Shown: positions 49,884 through 59,632, numbered from the stretch's first letter. The stretch is DNA of 64,000 nucleotides from Candidatus Calescibacterium sp. (GCA_025060505.1 JANXBU010000004.1:93117-157116); one strand, 5' to 3'. Notes: generated from the sequence alone by a model not told the origin. A program made the numbers and translations.

Positions 49884-51239
49884 ATGGCGTGTATCAAGCA
49901 GGTCTGTGGATACATTCCTTTCCTGAGATTGAAAGGTGATGATATAAAAAAGGATGTTAAGGTACCGATTCCGTCTCAAAAAGCTGTTGCTTCTTATGAT
50001 GAAAATCAGGTGACTCTTGCATACGAGTGCGCAAAGGAAATTGTTGATTCTATGGTAAATGATGGTATCGGGTCAGATGGAAACATTGCTCTTTTGTTTG
50101 CTTCGTCTTCTTTTTCTGATTCCGAAAAGAATCCAGCTGTGTTTATATCCGAAGCCCTTGACCTTCCAGAAAGCACAATAACTTTAAATATAACTGGAGG
50201 GAACAATGCCTTTGTTGATGCTGTATATGTGGCTTCGACTTTGGTCGATTCTGGAAAAGTAAAATATGCAATTGTTGTTTCTGGTGAAAAAAGAAGATCA
50301 GATGATTGGAAACTTGATTTCGGATTTTCTGACTCCGGAGGCGCGGTCCTTGTTGCTCCGGATACCGAAAAGGAATTTATTTTCAAAATAAAAGAGTTTT
50401 ATTTCATTTCTGAGGAAACATTTGATACATACAGGAAGAATGGAAAGGTTCTTACCACAGATGAAAGATTTGTTGCTCAGGAAGAGTATCTTGCGATTTT
50501 AAAAAAGCTTTCCGGAATAAATGTCAAGAGATTTTATGTCTCAGTACCAACTTATGGTATATCTCAGGTTATATTAAAACAACTCAAAATAAAAGATGAT
50601 GTATTTCAGAGTTTTGGAAATCTTGGAAACTCTTATATCCCTATTCTTTTGGCTTATTCTACTGGTTTTCTTGATCCAATGGAGGATATTGTAATCATTT
50701 CTTTTGGAACAGGTTTGAAGGGGTTGAGACTTGTATTTTCGGGTGGAAAGAGTTCCTATGACAAAATACTTGCGAAATTCGAGAGAAAGAGATTAATAAG
50801 CTTTGCCGACTACATAAGAATAAAGGATGTTGAGGGTTTTCCAGAAGATGAGTCATCAGTTCCTATGTTGTGGCGAGAGAAGAAACAGAACATCAGATTC
50901 TATGGTCAGAAATGTTCTGACTGTGGTGGTGTGATTTTTCCGATGCAAAACTACTGTATAGTTTGTGGAAGCAAAAACTTGAAACTTGAAAAGCTTCCTA
51001 AGAGAGGCGAGATATTTACATTTACGGAGGATTATCTTACTGTCTACTCTGAAATATTTCCACCAGTTCCTATGCTGGTTGTTCAGCTTGAAAACGGAGC
51101 CAGAGTTTATGTTCAGGGAACAGATGTTGATCCAAAAGACAGATTCAAAATAGGAGACAAGGTTGAGCTTACCTTGAGAATCCTTAATTCTTATGGAGGA
51201 ATGCTGAATTACTTTTATAAAGCAAGGAAAGCGGGATAG
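49884..51239 (+). CDS. Thiolase-fold (HMG-CoA synthase-like) protein with zinc-ribbon/OB domain
   Basis: The 451-residue protein has an N-terminal thiolase-superfamily domain related to HMG-CoA synthase (to about residue 310) and a C-terminal DUF35-type module with a zinc ribbon (CSDCGGVIF and CIVCGSKN, about 348-371) and an OB fold. Where HMG-CoA synthases have the nucleophilic Cys ('NACYGG'), it reads LNITGGNNAF, with no Cys. Condensation by the usual mechanism is therefore unlikely. DUF35 proteins bind acyl-CoA and often partner with thiolases, so a role in acyl-CoA handling is reasonable. The MaoC gene is 3 kb away. Confidence 0.75.
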   Translation: MACIKQVCGYIPFLRLKGDDIKKDVKVPIPSQKAVASYDENQVTLAYECAKEIVDSMVNDGIGSDGNIALLFASSSFSDSEKNPAVFISEALDLPESTITLNITGGNNAFVDAVYVASTLVDSGKVKYAIVVSGEKRRSDDWKLDFGFSDSGGAVLVAPDTEKEFIFKIKEFYFISEETFDTYRKNGKVLTTDERFVAQEEYLAILKKLSGINVKRFYVSVPTYGISQVILKQLKIKDDVFQSFGNLGNSYIPILLAYSTGFLDPMEDIVIISFGTGLKGLRLVFSGGKSSYDKILAKFERKRLISFADYIRIKDVEGFPEDESSVPMLWREKKQNIRFYGQKCSDCGGVIFPMQNYCIVCGSKNLKLEKLPKRGEIFTFTEDYLTVYSEIFPPVPMLVVQLENGARVYVQGTDVDPKDRFKIGDKVELTLRILNSYGGMLNYFYKARKAG

Positions 51240-51266
51240 CCGTCTCGGAAAGTAATGTACCCGTTT

Positions 51267-52394
51267 TTATATTACATTCATTATCTTTTCTGCGATTGTT
51301 TTCCAGTCATAAACTTTTGCGTACTCTATTGAGTTTTTTGAAAGTTGTTCTCGCATTTTTTCATTTGCGCTTATTTCGTTTATTTTCTGGATCAGCTCTT
51401 TTTCGGATGAAAATAGGAGTCCAACATATTTATCTTTAACCACATCCTTGTATCCACCTATATTTGATGCAATAGGTGGGGTACCACAGGCCATGCTTTC
51501 TATAAGAACTATTCCGAAGCTCTCTCCACCTTTTGATGGAAATACAGATACATCTGCGGAGGCATAAATTTCCGGTAAAATTTTCTCTTCAACGAATCCA
51601 ATATACTTGATATTTTTTTGCTTTTTCGCTTCAGCTTGAACAAGAGATCTCATAGGTCCATCGCCACCTATAACTAGATTCAATGGAACTTCTCTGTTTT
51701 TCTTATTTCCGAATTTTCTGATGTTTTCCCAAGATTTTAGAAGGACATCTACTCCTTTGCGCTTATCAAGTCTTCCGAGAAAGAAAAAAGTTATGTTTTC
51801 ATCAGATTTTTTGCCTTTGGATGGTTTGTATAATTCTGTGTCAACTCCCGGCGGAATTATGAAGAAATCCTGTTTCCCAAAATACTTCTCTATTTCATCC
51901 TTTGCACGTTCTGATACAGCTATTTTTACATCAAGTTTTTTCAGAAAAGGTTTCATAATCTGCCTGAATAGTATAAAACCTAAGTTTGGTTTGTCTGTTG
52001 ATGAATGGAATATTCCTACCATTTTGGATTTTGAGAAAATCGTTGCAGGATAGGGTAGAGTGAGTCCAAGGGGTCCGTTCATTAAAACAACATCTGGTTG
52101 AATTGTTTCAAAGGTTCTTTTGAGCTTAATAATGTCTCTCAAACCAACGATGGTTATAAAGCATCTTGTCCCGTTAGCGTATACGCTTATTAGCTTCCCG
52201 AATCTGATAACTTCTCCGCCCATCTTCTGAATTTCATAGTCTTCATAGGGTATGTTTTTTACTCCACCTGTGATAACAAAAACTCTGTTTCCTTTTTCCA
52301 ACAATTTTTTTGTAAGGAAGTATGAGTATTTTGATACTCCTGAGGGAACTGGCGGAAAACTATCCGAGACCAAAATTATCTTTTTGTTTTCCAT
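51267..52394 (-). CDS. GT4 glycosyltransferase
   Basis: The 375-residue enzyme has the GT4 layout: VSDSFPPVPSGVSKYSYFL at the N-terminus, FFLGRLDKRKGVDVLLKSW at the start of the second Rossmann fold, and GESFGIVLIESMACGTPPIAS with the donor-binding Glu pair. It resembles phosphatidylinositol mannosyltransferases and other lipid or O-chain glycosyltransferases. The acceptor and sugar are unknown. It is intact, in contrast to the neighbouring glycan genes. Confidence 0.9.
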   Translation of the reverse strand: MENKKIILVSDSFPPVPSGVSKYSYFLTKKLLEKGNRVFVITGGVKNIPYEDYEIQKMGGEVIRFGKLISVYANGTRCFITIVGLRDIIKLKRTFETIQPDVVLMNGPLGLTLPYPATIFSKSKMVGIFHSSTDKPNLGFILFRQIMKPFLKKLDVKIAVSERAKDEIEKYFGKQDFFIIPPGVDTELYKPSKGKKSDENITFFFLGRLDKRKGVDVLLKSWENIRKFGNKKNREVPLNLVIGGDGPMRSLVQAEAKKQKNIKYIGFVEEKILPEIYASADVSVFPSKGGESFGIVLIESMACGTPPIASNIGGYKDVVKDKYVGLLFSSEKELIQKINEISANEKMREQLSKNSIEYAKVYDWKTIAEKIMNVI

Positions 52395-52455
52395 TTTTGG
52401 TTTTCTAAATTTCTTTGTTTTTCTGGATTTTCATAGTTGATATACTAAAGAAAAC

Positions 52456-53250
52456 TTACTGAAATATAGATGAGTATAGACCTACATGTCCTTGTTTCAG
52501 TTTTTCATATATGAACATAGCTGCGTGTATTGCGCCGTTCGCGAAGACTTTTCTTGAAGTTGCGGTATGCTTTATTTCAATTCTTTCTCCATCCCCAAGG
52601 AAAAAAATTATGTGTTCTCCAACAACATCTCCTCCTCTTACTGCGAAGATCCCGAGTTCATTTTTCTTTCTTGGACCGACCATACCTTCTCTACCTGTGA
52701 TCTTTTGGGTATCCTCTGAACTTAAAGCTTCTGCCAGTAGTAAAGCTGTTCCAGATGGAGAATCCTTCTTCATCTTGTGATGTATCTCTAATATTTCTAC
52801 ATCAAAGTCGGGTAGATTCTTTTTTATTTCTGGAAGAATCTTCAAAATCAGATTTATTCCTCTGCTCATGTTATATGAAAGTAGTATTGGAACATTCTGA
52901 GCGTACTGTTTGATTTTTCTGAGATCTTCTTCTGAAAATCCTGTTGTTCCGATTACGAAGCCGGTTCTAATTTTGTTCTTACAGATGTAATCAAGGTAAG
53001 GAATTATCGCTCCTTTTGTAGAAAAATCAATTATAACGTCTGGTATATTTTCTTTTGCAATGGTTTTAAATCCTTCTGGTGAGGTTATTATTGGAAAGTC
53101 ATAATCGATTTGTGGAAAAAGGTTTTTTATATTGATTTTGCCAAGGCTTTCCGCTTCTATTCCGAGACAAACTTTCAGGTTCTTTTCAGAAGCTGAGTGA
53201 AATACTTCTTTTCCCATTTTTCCAGCGATTCCGGATATCCCTAATTTCAT
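52456..53250 (-). CDS. dapB: 4-hydroxy-tetrahydrodipicolinate reductase
   Basis: This 264-residue enzyme acts in lysine and diaminopimelate synthesis. It has GISGIAGKMGKEV for nucleotide binding, IDFSTKGA, GTTGFSEED and the catalytic EIHHKMKKDSPSGTA segment. The C-terminal AVRGGDVVGEHIIFF and ATSRKVFANGAI complete the family signature. dapA is not adjacent. Confidence 0.96.
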   Translation of the reverse strand: MKLGISGIAGKMGKEVFHSASEKNLKVCLGIEAESLGKINIKNLFPQIDYDFPIITSPEGFKTIAKENIPDVIIDFSTKGAIIPYLDYICKNKIRTGFVIGTTGFSEEDLRKIKQYAQNVPILLSYNMSRGINLILKILPEIKKNLPDFDVEILEIHHKMKKDSPSGTALLLAEALSSEDTQKITGREGMVGPRKKNELGIFAVRGGDVVGEHIIFFLGDGERIEIKHTATSRKVFANGAIHAAMFIYEKLKQGHVGLYSSIFQ

Positions 53251-53485
53251 ATCTTTCAGTTTTTGTGCGACTTTTCAAAATGTATTTTTTTCAGCTTTTC
53301 AGAAAGTATTTTTCAGTGTGAATTAGCTCTTTATTGCTTTGTTGTAAAATTTGTATAGGAAGTTTGTTCCGCGAAATGATCGTGGTGTAATGTTCTCTGT
53401 TATCATATCATTTGTGAGTATTTTTTTTCCTTTGTTATGGAGGTGTTTTATGTCTTGTCTTGAAAAACAAAGAATTTATATATTT

Positions 53486-53491
53486 TATAAT
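53486..53491 (+). promoter_or_regulatory. -10 element close to the start of the GspM-like gene
   Basis: TATAAT ends nine bases before the ATG at 53501, which would give a nearly leaderless transcript. A TTGAAA lies upstream but 20 bases away, longer than optimal. Confidence 0.35.
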
Positions 53492-53500
53492 ATATACTGA

Positions 53501-53926
53501 ATGAGAACAAAAACGATAATTGCTTTTGTGATTTGGGTGATAAATTCTATTTTGCTTTTGTTCTTAATTCAGATAAACTACAAGATTGATGATTTGAAGA
53601 GAAATTTGGATGATGTTGAGAAGAAGGTTTCGGAGATGAGGGTTTGGGCGGAGGATATAAAGCTGGCTCGTGCAAAAAGTACAGATAATGTTAGTGTTCT
53701 TGAGCGGGTGGAGAATTTATCTAAAAAGTATGAGATAAGTTTCGAGTCTGCAAGACCTTCTGGTGACTATGTTGAAGTTGTCGCGAGAGGTGTTGAACCC
53801 TCAAAAGCTGTCAAGTTCATATGGGAGCTTGAGCAGTCTGGTTTGGTTATAGCTAAGTTGAAGTTGAGGAAAAACATATCAGATGCAAATTTGAACGATA
53901 TCGAGGTTTTTATAGAGCAGAGATAA
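53501..53926 (+). CDS. GspM/PilO-like membrane protein
   Basis: The 141-residue protein has a short cytoplasmic tail, one membrane helix (IIAFVIWVINSILLLFLI), a coiled coil and a small C-terminal alpha/beta domain (GDYVEVVARGVEPSKAVKFI). This is the build of GspM and PilO, inner-membrane assembly-platform subunits of type II secretion and type IV pili. Sequence identity to either is weak by eye. It is far from the gspG pair, so the T2SS genes are dispersed. Its end overlaps rpsO by 17 bases, tail to tail. Confidence 0.55.
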   Translation: MRTKTIIAFVIWVINSILLLFLIQINYKIDDLKRNLDDVEKKVSEMRVWAEDIKLARAKSTDNVSVLERVENLSKKYEISFESARPSGDYVEVVARGVEPSKAVKFIWELEQSGLVIAKLKLRKNISDANLNDIEVFIEQR

Positions 53927-54161
53927 TTTTCTTGTAGCTTTCTGGTTTATTCTTTTGGAGATACTTTAAAAATTTGTTTCTTCTGCTGATTAGTACATAA
54001 AGAGCTCTTTTTGATGAGAAATCTTTAGGATGCTTCTTGAGATGCTGCTCAAGGAGCTTGATCCTTCTTGTAAGCAGGCCTATTTGAACTTCTACTGAAC
54101 CTCTGTCGTTCTCGTGTAAAGCAAATTCCTTTATTATCTTTTCCTTTTCTTCTTTTAACAT
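53910..54161 (-). CDS. rpsO: 30S ribosomal protein S15
   Basis: The 83-residue protein carries the S15 signature: EFALHENDRGSVEVQIGLLTRRI, then LEQHLKKHPKDFSSKRALYVLISRRNKFLKYL region. It binds 16S rRNA early in 30S assembly. It is a few residues shorter than usual (88-89) at the N-terminus. pnp, its common partner, is not adjacent. Confidence 0.95.
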   Translation of the reverse strand: MLKEEKEKIIKEFALHENDRGSVEVQIGLLTRRIKLLEQHLKKHPKDFSSKRALYVLISRRNKFLKYLQKNKPESYKKIISAL

Positions 54162-54493
54162 GCTTTTTATTTATAAATTTATACGATCATTTTTGCCATT
54201 TTTCAAGCAATTTTTTAATTGAGCTTGGAAGAACCTCTGCTTCAGCTTAAAGGAGAATATTCACGATATAAATAAGCTCGGTCTTTTGAAAATGAAGTTG
54301 CAAGAACCAGATCTGAATCAGGTTTTAAGTCTGTAAGTAGTAAGTAAATTGATGAATCCTAATTGAATCAATGCTTCCACTGCATAAGGATGGAGTTTAA
54401 TACCTTCGTAAGAAAGACTTTTATGAGTTGTTAGATATTTTTACAAGAAATTTGTGTGTTTCTAAACTTTCTGAGCGAATTTATGTTTTAAAT

Positions 54494-54499
54494 TATAAT
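54494..54499 (+). promoter_or_regulatory. -10 element close to the start of the cNMP-binding gene
   Basis: TATAAT ends six bases before the ATG at 54506. Transcription from it would begin at or next to the start codon. The -35 region is weak. Confidence 0.35.
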
Positions 54500-54505
54500 T
54501 CAGTT

Positions 54506-54982
54506 ATGGAGGAGAAAGACATAATCGGTGTGATTTTGGCAAATCCGCTTTTTTCTGCTTTCAATATGTCGGAGATAAGGGATATAACTCGTTATTTTCA
54601 GAGAGTGAATGTAAAAGCTGGGATTCCTGTTTTTAGGGAGGGAGAGATCGGTGACTGTATGTATTTTATTATCAAGGGAAAGGTCGGTATATATAAGAGG
54701 AAGAAGGATTTGGGTAAGAATATTGAGAGTTTCAAGATTACAGATTTGCATATTGGAGAAAGTGTAGGGGAACTTTCAATTTTTGATAACTATGTTAGGT
54801 CAGCTTCTGCTATTGCGGAAACAGATTGCGAGCTTCTTAGGTTATCGCGAACAGAATTTGAGAAGATGGAAAAGGAGCATAATGATTATGCATACAAGAT
54901 ACTTAAAGCTCTCTTGAAGATAGTTAGCAAAAGGTTAAGAAGAACAACAGATATGGTTGTAGACATACTTAAAGAAGATTGA
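54506..54982 (+). CDS. Cyclic-nucleotide-binding domain protein
   Basis: The 158-residue protein is essentially one CRP/PKA-type cyclic-nucleotide-binding barrel. REGEIGDCMYFIIKGKVGIY and the phosphate-binding cassette GELSIFDNYVRSASAIAET keep the key Glu and Arg. A helical C-terminus follows without a helix-turn-helix, so it is not a CRP-type transcription factor. It may be a sensor partner for another protein. The start at 54506 (MEEKDIIGVIL) is preferred over 54428, since the extension is unlike the family and spans the -10 site. The class III cyclase at 35 kb could supply its ligand. Confidence 0.85.
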   Translation: MEEKDIIGVILANPLFSAFNMSEIRDITRYFQRVNVKAGIPVFREGEIGDCMYFIIKGKVGIYKRKKDLGKNIESFKITDLHIGESVGELSIFDNYVRSASAIAETDCELLRLSRTEFEKMEKEHNDYAYKILKALLKIVSKRLRRTTDMVVDILKED

Positions 54983-55213
54983 ATAATTATATATCATGGT
55001 ACTTTGCTGAGAAAATCAAATAAGAGGGCTCAATTTTTAGAGCATCTTCTCTTGACTCTTCTGCAATTAATGAACTGTAGCTTTTTGAGATTTTGATTGA
55101 TTTCATACATTGATTGGTTTTGGATAAAGAAGAAAATTTTTTACTTTTTTGCGCTTTTATTTAGCAGTTCTGAAATTTTGGAAAATTTAATCATAATAGT
55201 TTAGGATATATCA

Positions 55214-56103
55214 ATGGCTGGTAGGATATTCGTTCTGCTCCCTATATACAACGAGGAACCGGCTCTCAGACAGTTAGTTCAGGATATAAAATCTGTAATG
55301 GATAAGATGGGTAGGGATTGGCTCATTATCGCTTGCAATGACGGAAGCAAAGATAACAGTGGACAGATACTCAAGGAGCTTTCTCAAAAATATCCTATGG
55401 ATATAATCACCCACAATATGAATAGGGGACTTTGGGAAACAATAAGAGATCTTTTTGAACATACTAACGGAGATTGAAAGAACTCAACAGGTTTGACCTT
55501 TGGGAAACAATAAGAGATCTTTTTGAACGCGCTGCGGAGCTTTCTGAAAATGGGGACATAGTCGTTAGAATGGATGCAGACTATACGCATGACCCCAAAT
55601 ATATACCTGAGATGGTAAGAAAAATAGAACAAGAGGGATACGATCTTGTTATAGCTTCAAGATTTGAAAAAGGGGGTGGACAGGTTGGGCTTGATCCATA
55701 CCGATCTTTTGTAAGTTATATGGCACAAATTTTTGCTCGTATAGTTTTTGGTATGTGGAATGTAAAAGAAATCTCTTCTGCTTACAGAGCCTATAAGGCA
55801 GAGCTTGTGAAGAAAGCTATATCTTTTTTTGGAAACGATTTTATTCAGCTCAGAGGTCTTGGTTTTACCTGCTCAGTAGAGAAACTTGTGAAGATGAAGA
55901 TACTTGGTGCGAAAATGAGTGAGGTTGGTTTTGTTCTCAGATACGATAGAAAAAAAAGTCCAAGCAAAATGATAACAAGTACAACTACTCTTGGATATTT
56001 TATTCTTGCTATTCTATATAATTGGCCATTTGGTGGATGGAAGACTACATACAAAAACAGATTGAAAGAGCTGGAAAGAAAAGAAATTAAGAAAAGAGAT
56101 TAA
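55214..56103 (+). pseudogene. GT2 glycosyltransferase gene interrupted by a 68-base duplication
   Basis: The N-terminal frame (MAGRIFVLLPIYNEE, IIACNDGSKDNS, ITHNMNRGLWETIRDLFE) stops at 55477. The rest (AAELSENGDIVVRMDADYTHDP, GMWNVKEISSAYRAYK) continues in another frame to 56103. Removing one 31-base repeat and the 37 bases between the two copies restores a single dolichyl-phosphate-mannose-synthase-like GT2 of about 270 residues. It would make a lipid-linked sugar donor. asnB follows after 31 bases. The insertion may be real or an assembly fault. Confidence 0.85.
55430..55528 (+). repeat. 31-base direct repeat inside the GT2 gene
   Basis: Identical copies at 55430-55460 and 55498-55528 (ctttgggaaacaataagaga and 11 more bases) are offset by 68 bases. 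The 37 bases between them have no counterpart elsewhere in the window that I can see. Confidence 0.95.
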
Positions 56104-56134
56104 AGAAGGAAAAAAGTAGATAGTCCTCTACAAG

Positions 56135-58024
56135 ATGTGTGAAATAGCAGGTGTTGTAAGCAAAAAAGCAATAGATGAGGTTAGAGATTCAGAAATTGTT
56201 AGAAATATGCTCAAGAAACTTGCGCACAGGGGACCGGATGACGAAGGAATATTCATAGGAAAAAATTTTGTGTTCGGACACAAAAGACTTTCAATAATAG
56301 ATATCAAATATGGCAAACAACCTATGGTTACAGAAGATGGAAATCTTGTTATAACTTATAATGGAGAAGTATACAATTATCTTGAATTGAGACAGAAACT
56401 TTCACTGAGCGGAGTCGATTTCAGAACTTTTTCTGATACAGAGGTTCTTCTCAAAACAATATGGAAGGAAGGTGAAGATTTTCTTTTCAAGAATGCAGTA
56501 GGGATGTTTGCTTTTGCCACTTTTGATTTTTCAAAAAACAGGTTTTTGGCTGCTGTGGATTTCTTTGGAATAAAACCTCTGTACTATTTTTACGATGGGG
56601 ATACGCTGATTTTTGCTTCTGAAATAAAAGCTATTTTAGAGTATGTGAAACCTCAAACAAATTATCAAGCAATTTACGATTACATAACTTTTCAGTTTTC
56701 ATTGGGAGATAAAACATTTTTCAAAGGAATAAAGAGAGTTCCACCAGCTCACTACTTGGTTTGGAATTTACATGATGACCCAAAAGTTGTTGAATACTGG
56801 GATATACATTATAACATTGATTCTTACCATACAGAGGAGTATTTTCAGGATACTCTTTTGATTTTGCTTCAAGATTCTGTGAGAATTCACCTGCGAAGTG
56901 ATGTTCCGGTTGGTTCTCATCTGAGCGGAGGACTTGATTCGTCAACTGTATCTGTTCTTGCTGGGAGAAGCTATCCTTCAAAGTTCTATCTTTTTCACGG
57001 TAGGTTTCCGGAATATCCTGACTATGACGAATCAAAGTATGCAAATGTTATACATGGTTTGCTTGAGGATTCAGAGCTTGTTGAAGTGAAACCTAGTGCA
57101 GAAGATTTTATTCAGGATATGCAGAAGATAGTTTATTTTATGGACGAACCTGCTGCGGGTCCAGGAGTTTTTCCGCAGTTTGAATTGAATAAGGTCATAA
57201 AATCTTACGTCAAGGTTTCTCTTGGCGGTCAGGGAGGAGATGAGATATTTGGCGGATACACAAGGTATCTGATAGCTTATCTTGAGCAGTGCTTGAAACA
57301 CGCTATATTTGAAACGAATGAAGAAGGAAAATATGTTGTCACGTTAAGCTCAATTATTGAAAATCTTCCTGAGTTGAAAAATTATATTCCAACATTGAAG
57401 TATTTTTGGAGTGATGGGCTTTTTGATAGTATGGAGTCAAGATATTTCAGATTGGTTGATAGGAGTGATGAGCTAGTTCAGATTATGAAAGATGATTTTA
57501 AGGAAGAATACTTGCGTGAAAAAGAAGGTAGAATATTCGATGAGTTTATAAAGATATTCGATAAGAAAGACGCTAAATCTTATTTTAACAAGATGACTTA
57601 CTTTGATATGAAAACGCTTCTGCCAGCTTTACTTCATGTTGAAGATAGAGTTTCTATGGCGCATTCAATAGAGTCAAGAGTTCCAATTCTTGATAGGAGA
57701 ATCCCTGAGTTTATGGCAACTGTTCCGCCTACGATAAAATTTAAGAATGGAACTTTGAAATATCTTCTCAAAAAATCCGTTGAAAATATACTTCCGAGAG
57801 AAATAGTAGGAAGAAAAGACAAAAAAGGATTTCCTGTTCCACTTAACGAATGGATTACCGAGAACAAAAAATTCAGAGAATTCGTTTTTGATGTAGCTTT
57901 TTCTCTTCCGGATATTTTTGATAGAACAAAGGTTGAGCTCTTGGTGAACAGGGCTCGTCCTTTTTCACGAGGAGTTTGGGGACTGATAAATCTTTCTTTG
58001 TGGTTTTCGACTTTTCGTTTGTAA
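56135..58024 (+). CDS. asnB: Asparagine synthase, glutamine-hydrolysing
   Basis: This 629-residue enzyme has the N-terminal nucleophile Cys2 (MCEIAGVV), glutaminase motifs (LAHRGPDDEG, GHKRLSIID, TYNGEVYNY) and the synthase PP-loop SHLSGGLDSS near residue 264. It moves an amide from glutamine to aspartate or to another acceptor. Paralogues of this length are frequent in polysaccharide loci, where they amidate sugars, and the GT2 gene just upstream fits that. A decayed second copy lies at 63.0-63.3 kb. Confidence 0.93.
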   Translation: MCEIAGVVSKKAIDEVRDSEIVRNMLKKLAHRGPDDEGIFIGKNFVFGHKRLSIIDIKYGKQPMVTEDGNLVITYNGEVYNYLELRQKLSLSGVDFRTFSDTEVLLKTIWKEGEDFLFKNAVGMFAFATFDFSKNRFLAAVDFFGIKPLYYFYDGDTLIFASEIKAILEYVKPQTNYQAIYDYITFQFSLGDKTFFKGIKRVPPAHYLVWNLHDDPKVVEYWDIHYNIDSYHTEEYFQDTLLILLQDSVRIHLRSDVPVGSHLSGGLDSSTVSVLAGRSYPSKFYLFHGRFPEYPDYDESKYANVIHGLLEDSELVEVKPSAEDFIQDMQKIVYFMDEPAAGPGVFPQFELNKVIKSYVKVSLGGQGGDEIFGGYTRYLIAYLEQCLKHAIFETNEEGKYVVTLSSIIENLPELKNYIPTLKYFWSDGLFDSMESRYFRLVDRSDELVQIMKDDFKEEYLREKEGRIFDEFIKIFDKKDAKSYFNKMTYFDMKTLLPALLHVEDRVSMAHSIESRVPILDRRIPEFMATVPPTIKFKNGTLKYLLKKSVENILPREIVGRKDKKGFPVPLNEWITENKKFREFVFDVAFSLPDIFDRTKVELLVNRARPFSRGVWGLINLSLWFSTFRL

Positions 58025-58142
58025 TTGTTTGAATTTGTTTTTTTCATTACGCATTTATTTCTATTTTCTAAGAAAGAAAAATCAGTTATTGCTTGCTTCT
58101 GAGTTTTTCAGATTTTTTGTTTTGTTGCAATCATATGTCTTG

Positions 58143-58190
58143 TGTTGATTTTTGATTCTGATATTCTGTTGATTTTTGATTCTGATATTC
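58143..58190. repeat. Perfect 24-base tandem duplication
   Basis: Units 58143-58166 and 58167-58190 are identical, in the non-coding gap between asnB and serS. It resembles other two-copy micro-duplications in the window. Confidence 0.9.
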
Positions 58191-58249
58191 TTTGCCCGAT
58201 AAATGTTATTCATTTGCGACGGAGCAGAATTTTTCAGTCTGACCGGTAA

Positions 58250-59500
58250 TTAGGATAGATATATGTAATCTGCTTTCATATAGTCTCTTAGAGCTTCTGG
58301 AATTTTTATTGATCCATCTTTTTGCAGATGAGTTTCTATTATTCCGGCGAGACATCTTCCTACTGCGACGCCCGAGCCATTGAGCGTGTGAACAAGTTCT
58401 ACTTTACCTGATTTTCTTCTTAATCTTGTAAGTGTTCTTCTTGCTTGAAAATCTTCACAGTTTGAGCAGGAGGATATTTCAAGGTAGTTTTTGTATCCCG
58501 GCATCCATATTTCAATATCATATGTTTTGGAAGCAGAAAATCCCATATCGTTTGCAGGAAGTAAAATAACTCTGTAATTCAGTTCAAGTAGATCCAGAAT
58601 ATGGCAGGCATCATCAACGAGCTTTTCAAGTTCGTTATATGAATCTTCCGGTTTTGATATTTTCACGAGTTCAACTTTGTTGAACTGATGCTGTCTTATA
58701 AGTCCTCTTGTTTCTTTGCCCCAAGCTCCTGCTTCTCTTCTGAAACAGGCTGAGTATCCAACAATGCTGATGTTCAATTTTTCTTCGGGGATTATTGTGT
58801 CACGAAATATATTTACGAGAGGAACTTCCGCTGTTGGAATTAGCCAGAGGTTATCTTTTTCAATTGAGTACATATCGTCTGAGAATTTTGGGAGTTGTCC
58901 GGTTCCGATCATTATTTCTTCTCTGACTAGGTATGGAGTAAAATATTCTGTGTATCCTCTTTTTACGTGTTGATCTATCATTAGGTTTATCAGAGCGCGC
59001 TCGAGCTTGGCTGCCTGACCTGAAAGAACAGTGAAACCGGATCCGGAGATCTTCGCTCCTGCTTTGAAATCTATCCCGATCTTCTCCGCAAACTCCCAGT
59101 GAGGTTTGTGATGATCTTGACTAAAAGGTTCTCCTTTTACTTTTACAATTTTTGGTTCTCTATCTGGAACGCTTTGGTGAACTATGTTTGGATAAAACAG
59201 TATTAGGTTCTTCCATTGTTCTTCTGTTTGTTCTTTTTGTTCTTCAAGGTTTTTTATTTCTTCTCTTATTTTTCTGGCTTCTTCTTTGTATTTACTTATA
59301 TCTTTTTTTTCTCTTGCGAGAATTTCTATTTCTTCTGTTATTCTGTTCAGTTCGTTTCTTTTTTTATCTATTTCTACTTGTATGTTTCTCCGTTTTGTGT
59401 CTAGTTCTATGAGTTTTTCTACATCGTAATCAATTTCTCTCCTTTTCAGGTTCTCATAAAGTATTTGCGTGTTTCTTTTTATTATATCTGGGTTTATCAT
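58250..59500 (-). CDS. serS: Seryl-tRNA synthetase
   Basis: This 416-residue class II synthetase has the N-terminal coiled-coil arm (about residues 20-105), the core with FTPYLVREEIMIGTGQLPKF, PTAEVPLVN (motif 2 region with FRREAGAWGKETRGLIRQHQF) and motif 3 GSGVAVGRCLAGIIE. The length is normal. Codon third positions are strongly A/C-biased compared with minus-strand genes left of 43 kb. Confidence 0.97.
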   Translation of the reverse strand: MINPDIIKRNTQILYENLKRREIDYDVEKLIELDTKRRNIQVEIDKKRNELNRITEEIEILAREKKDISKYKEEARKIREEIKNLEEQKEQTEEQWKNLILFYPNIVHQSVPDREPKIVKVKGEPFSQDHHKPHWEFAEKIGIDFKAGAKISGSGFTVLSGQAAKLERALINLMIDQHVKRGYTEYFTPYLVREEIMIGTGQLPKFSDDMYSIEKDNLWLIPTAEVPLVNIFRDTIIPEEKLNISIVGYSACFRREAGAWGKETRGLIRQHQFNKVELVKISKPEDSYNELEKLVDDACHILDLLELNYRVILLPANDMGFSASKTYDIEIWMPGYKNYLEISSCSNCEDFQARRTLTRLRRKSGKVELVHTLNGSGVAVGRCLAGIIETHLQKDGSIKIPEALRDYMKADYIYLS

Positions 59501-59618
59501 TTTATTTGTTGTTTTGTTTATTGTTTGTTTTTAATTTTTCTGTAAAGCCAGAATTTTGTTCATTTTCAGCCAAATCTTATGAATTTCATATTATTGAACA
59601 TTCTTTGAAAACGTTTGT

Positions 59619-59624
59619 TATAAT
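59619..59624 (+). promoter_or_regulatory. -10 element close to the start of the Lon N-domain gene
   Basis: TATAAT ends eight bases before the ATG at 59633. A TTGAAC lies 19 bases further upstream, a little far for a -35. Confidence 0.35.
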
Positions 59625-59632
59625 ATTTATAG

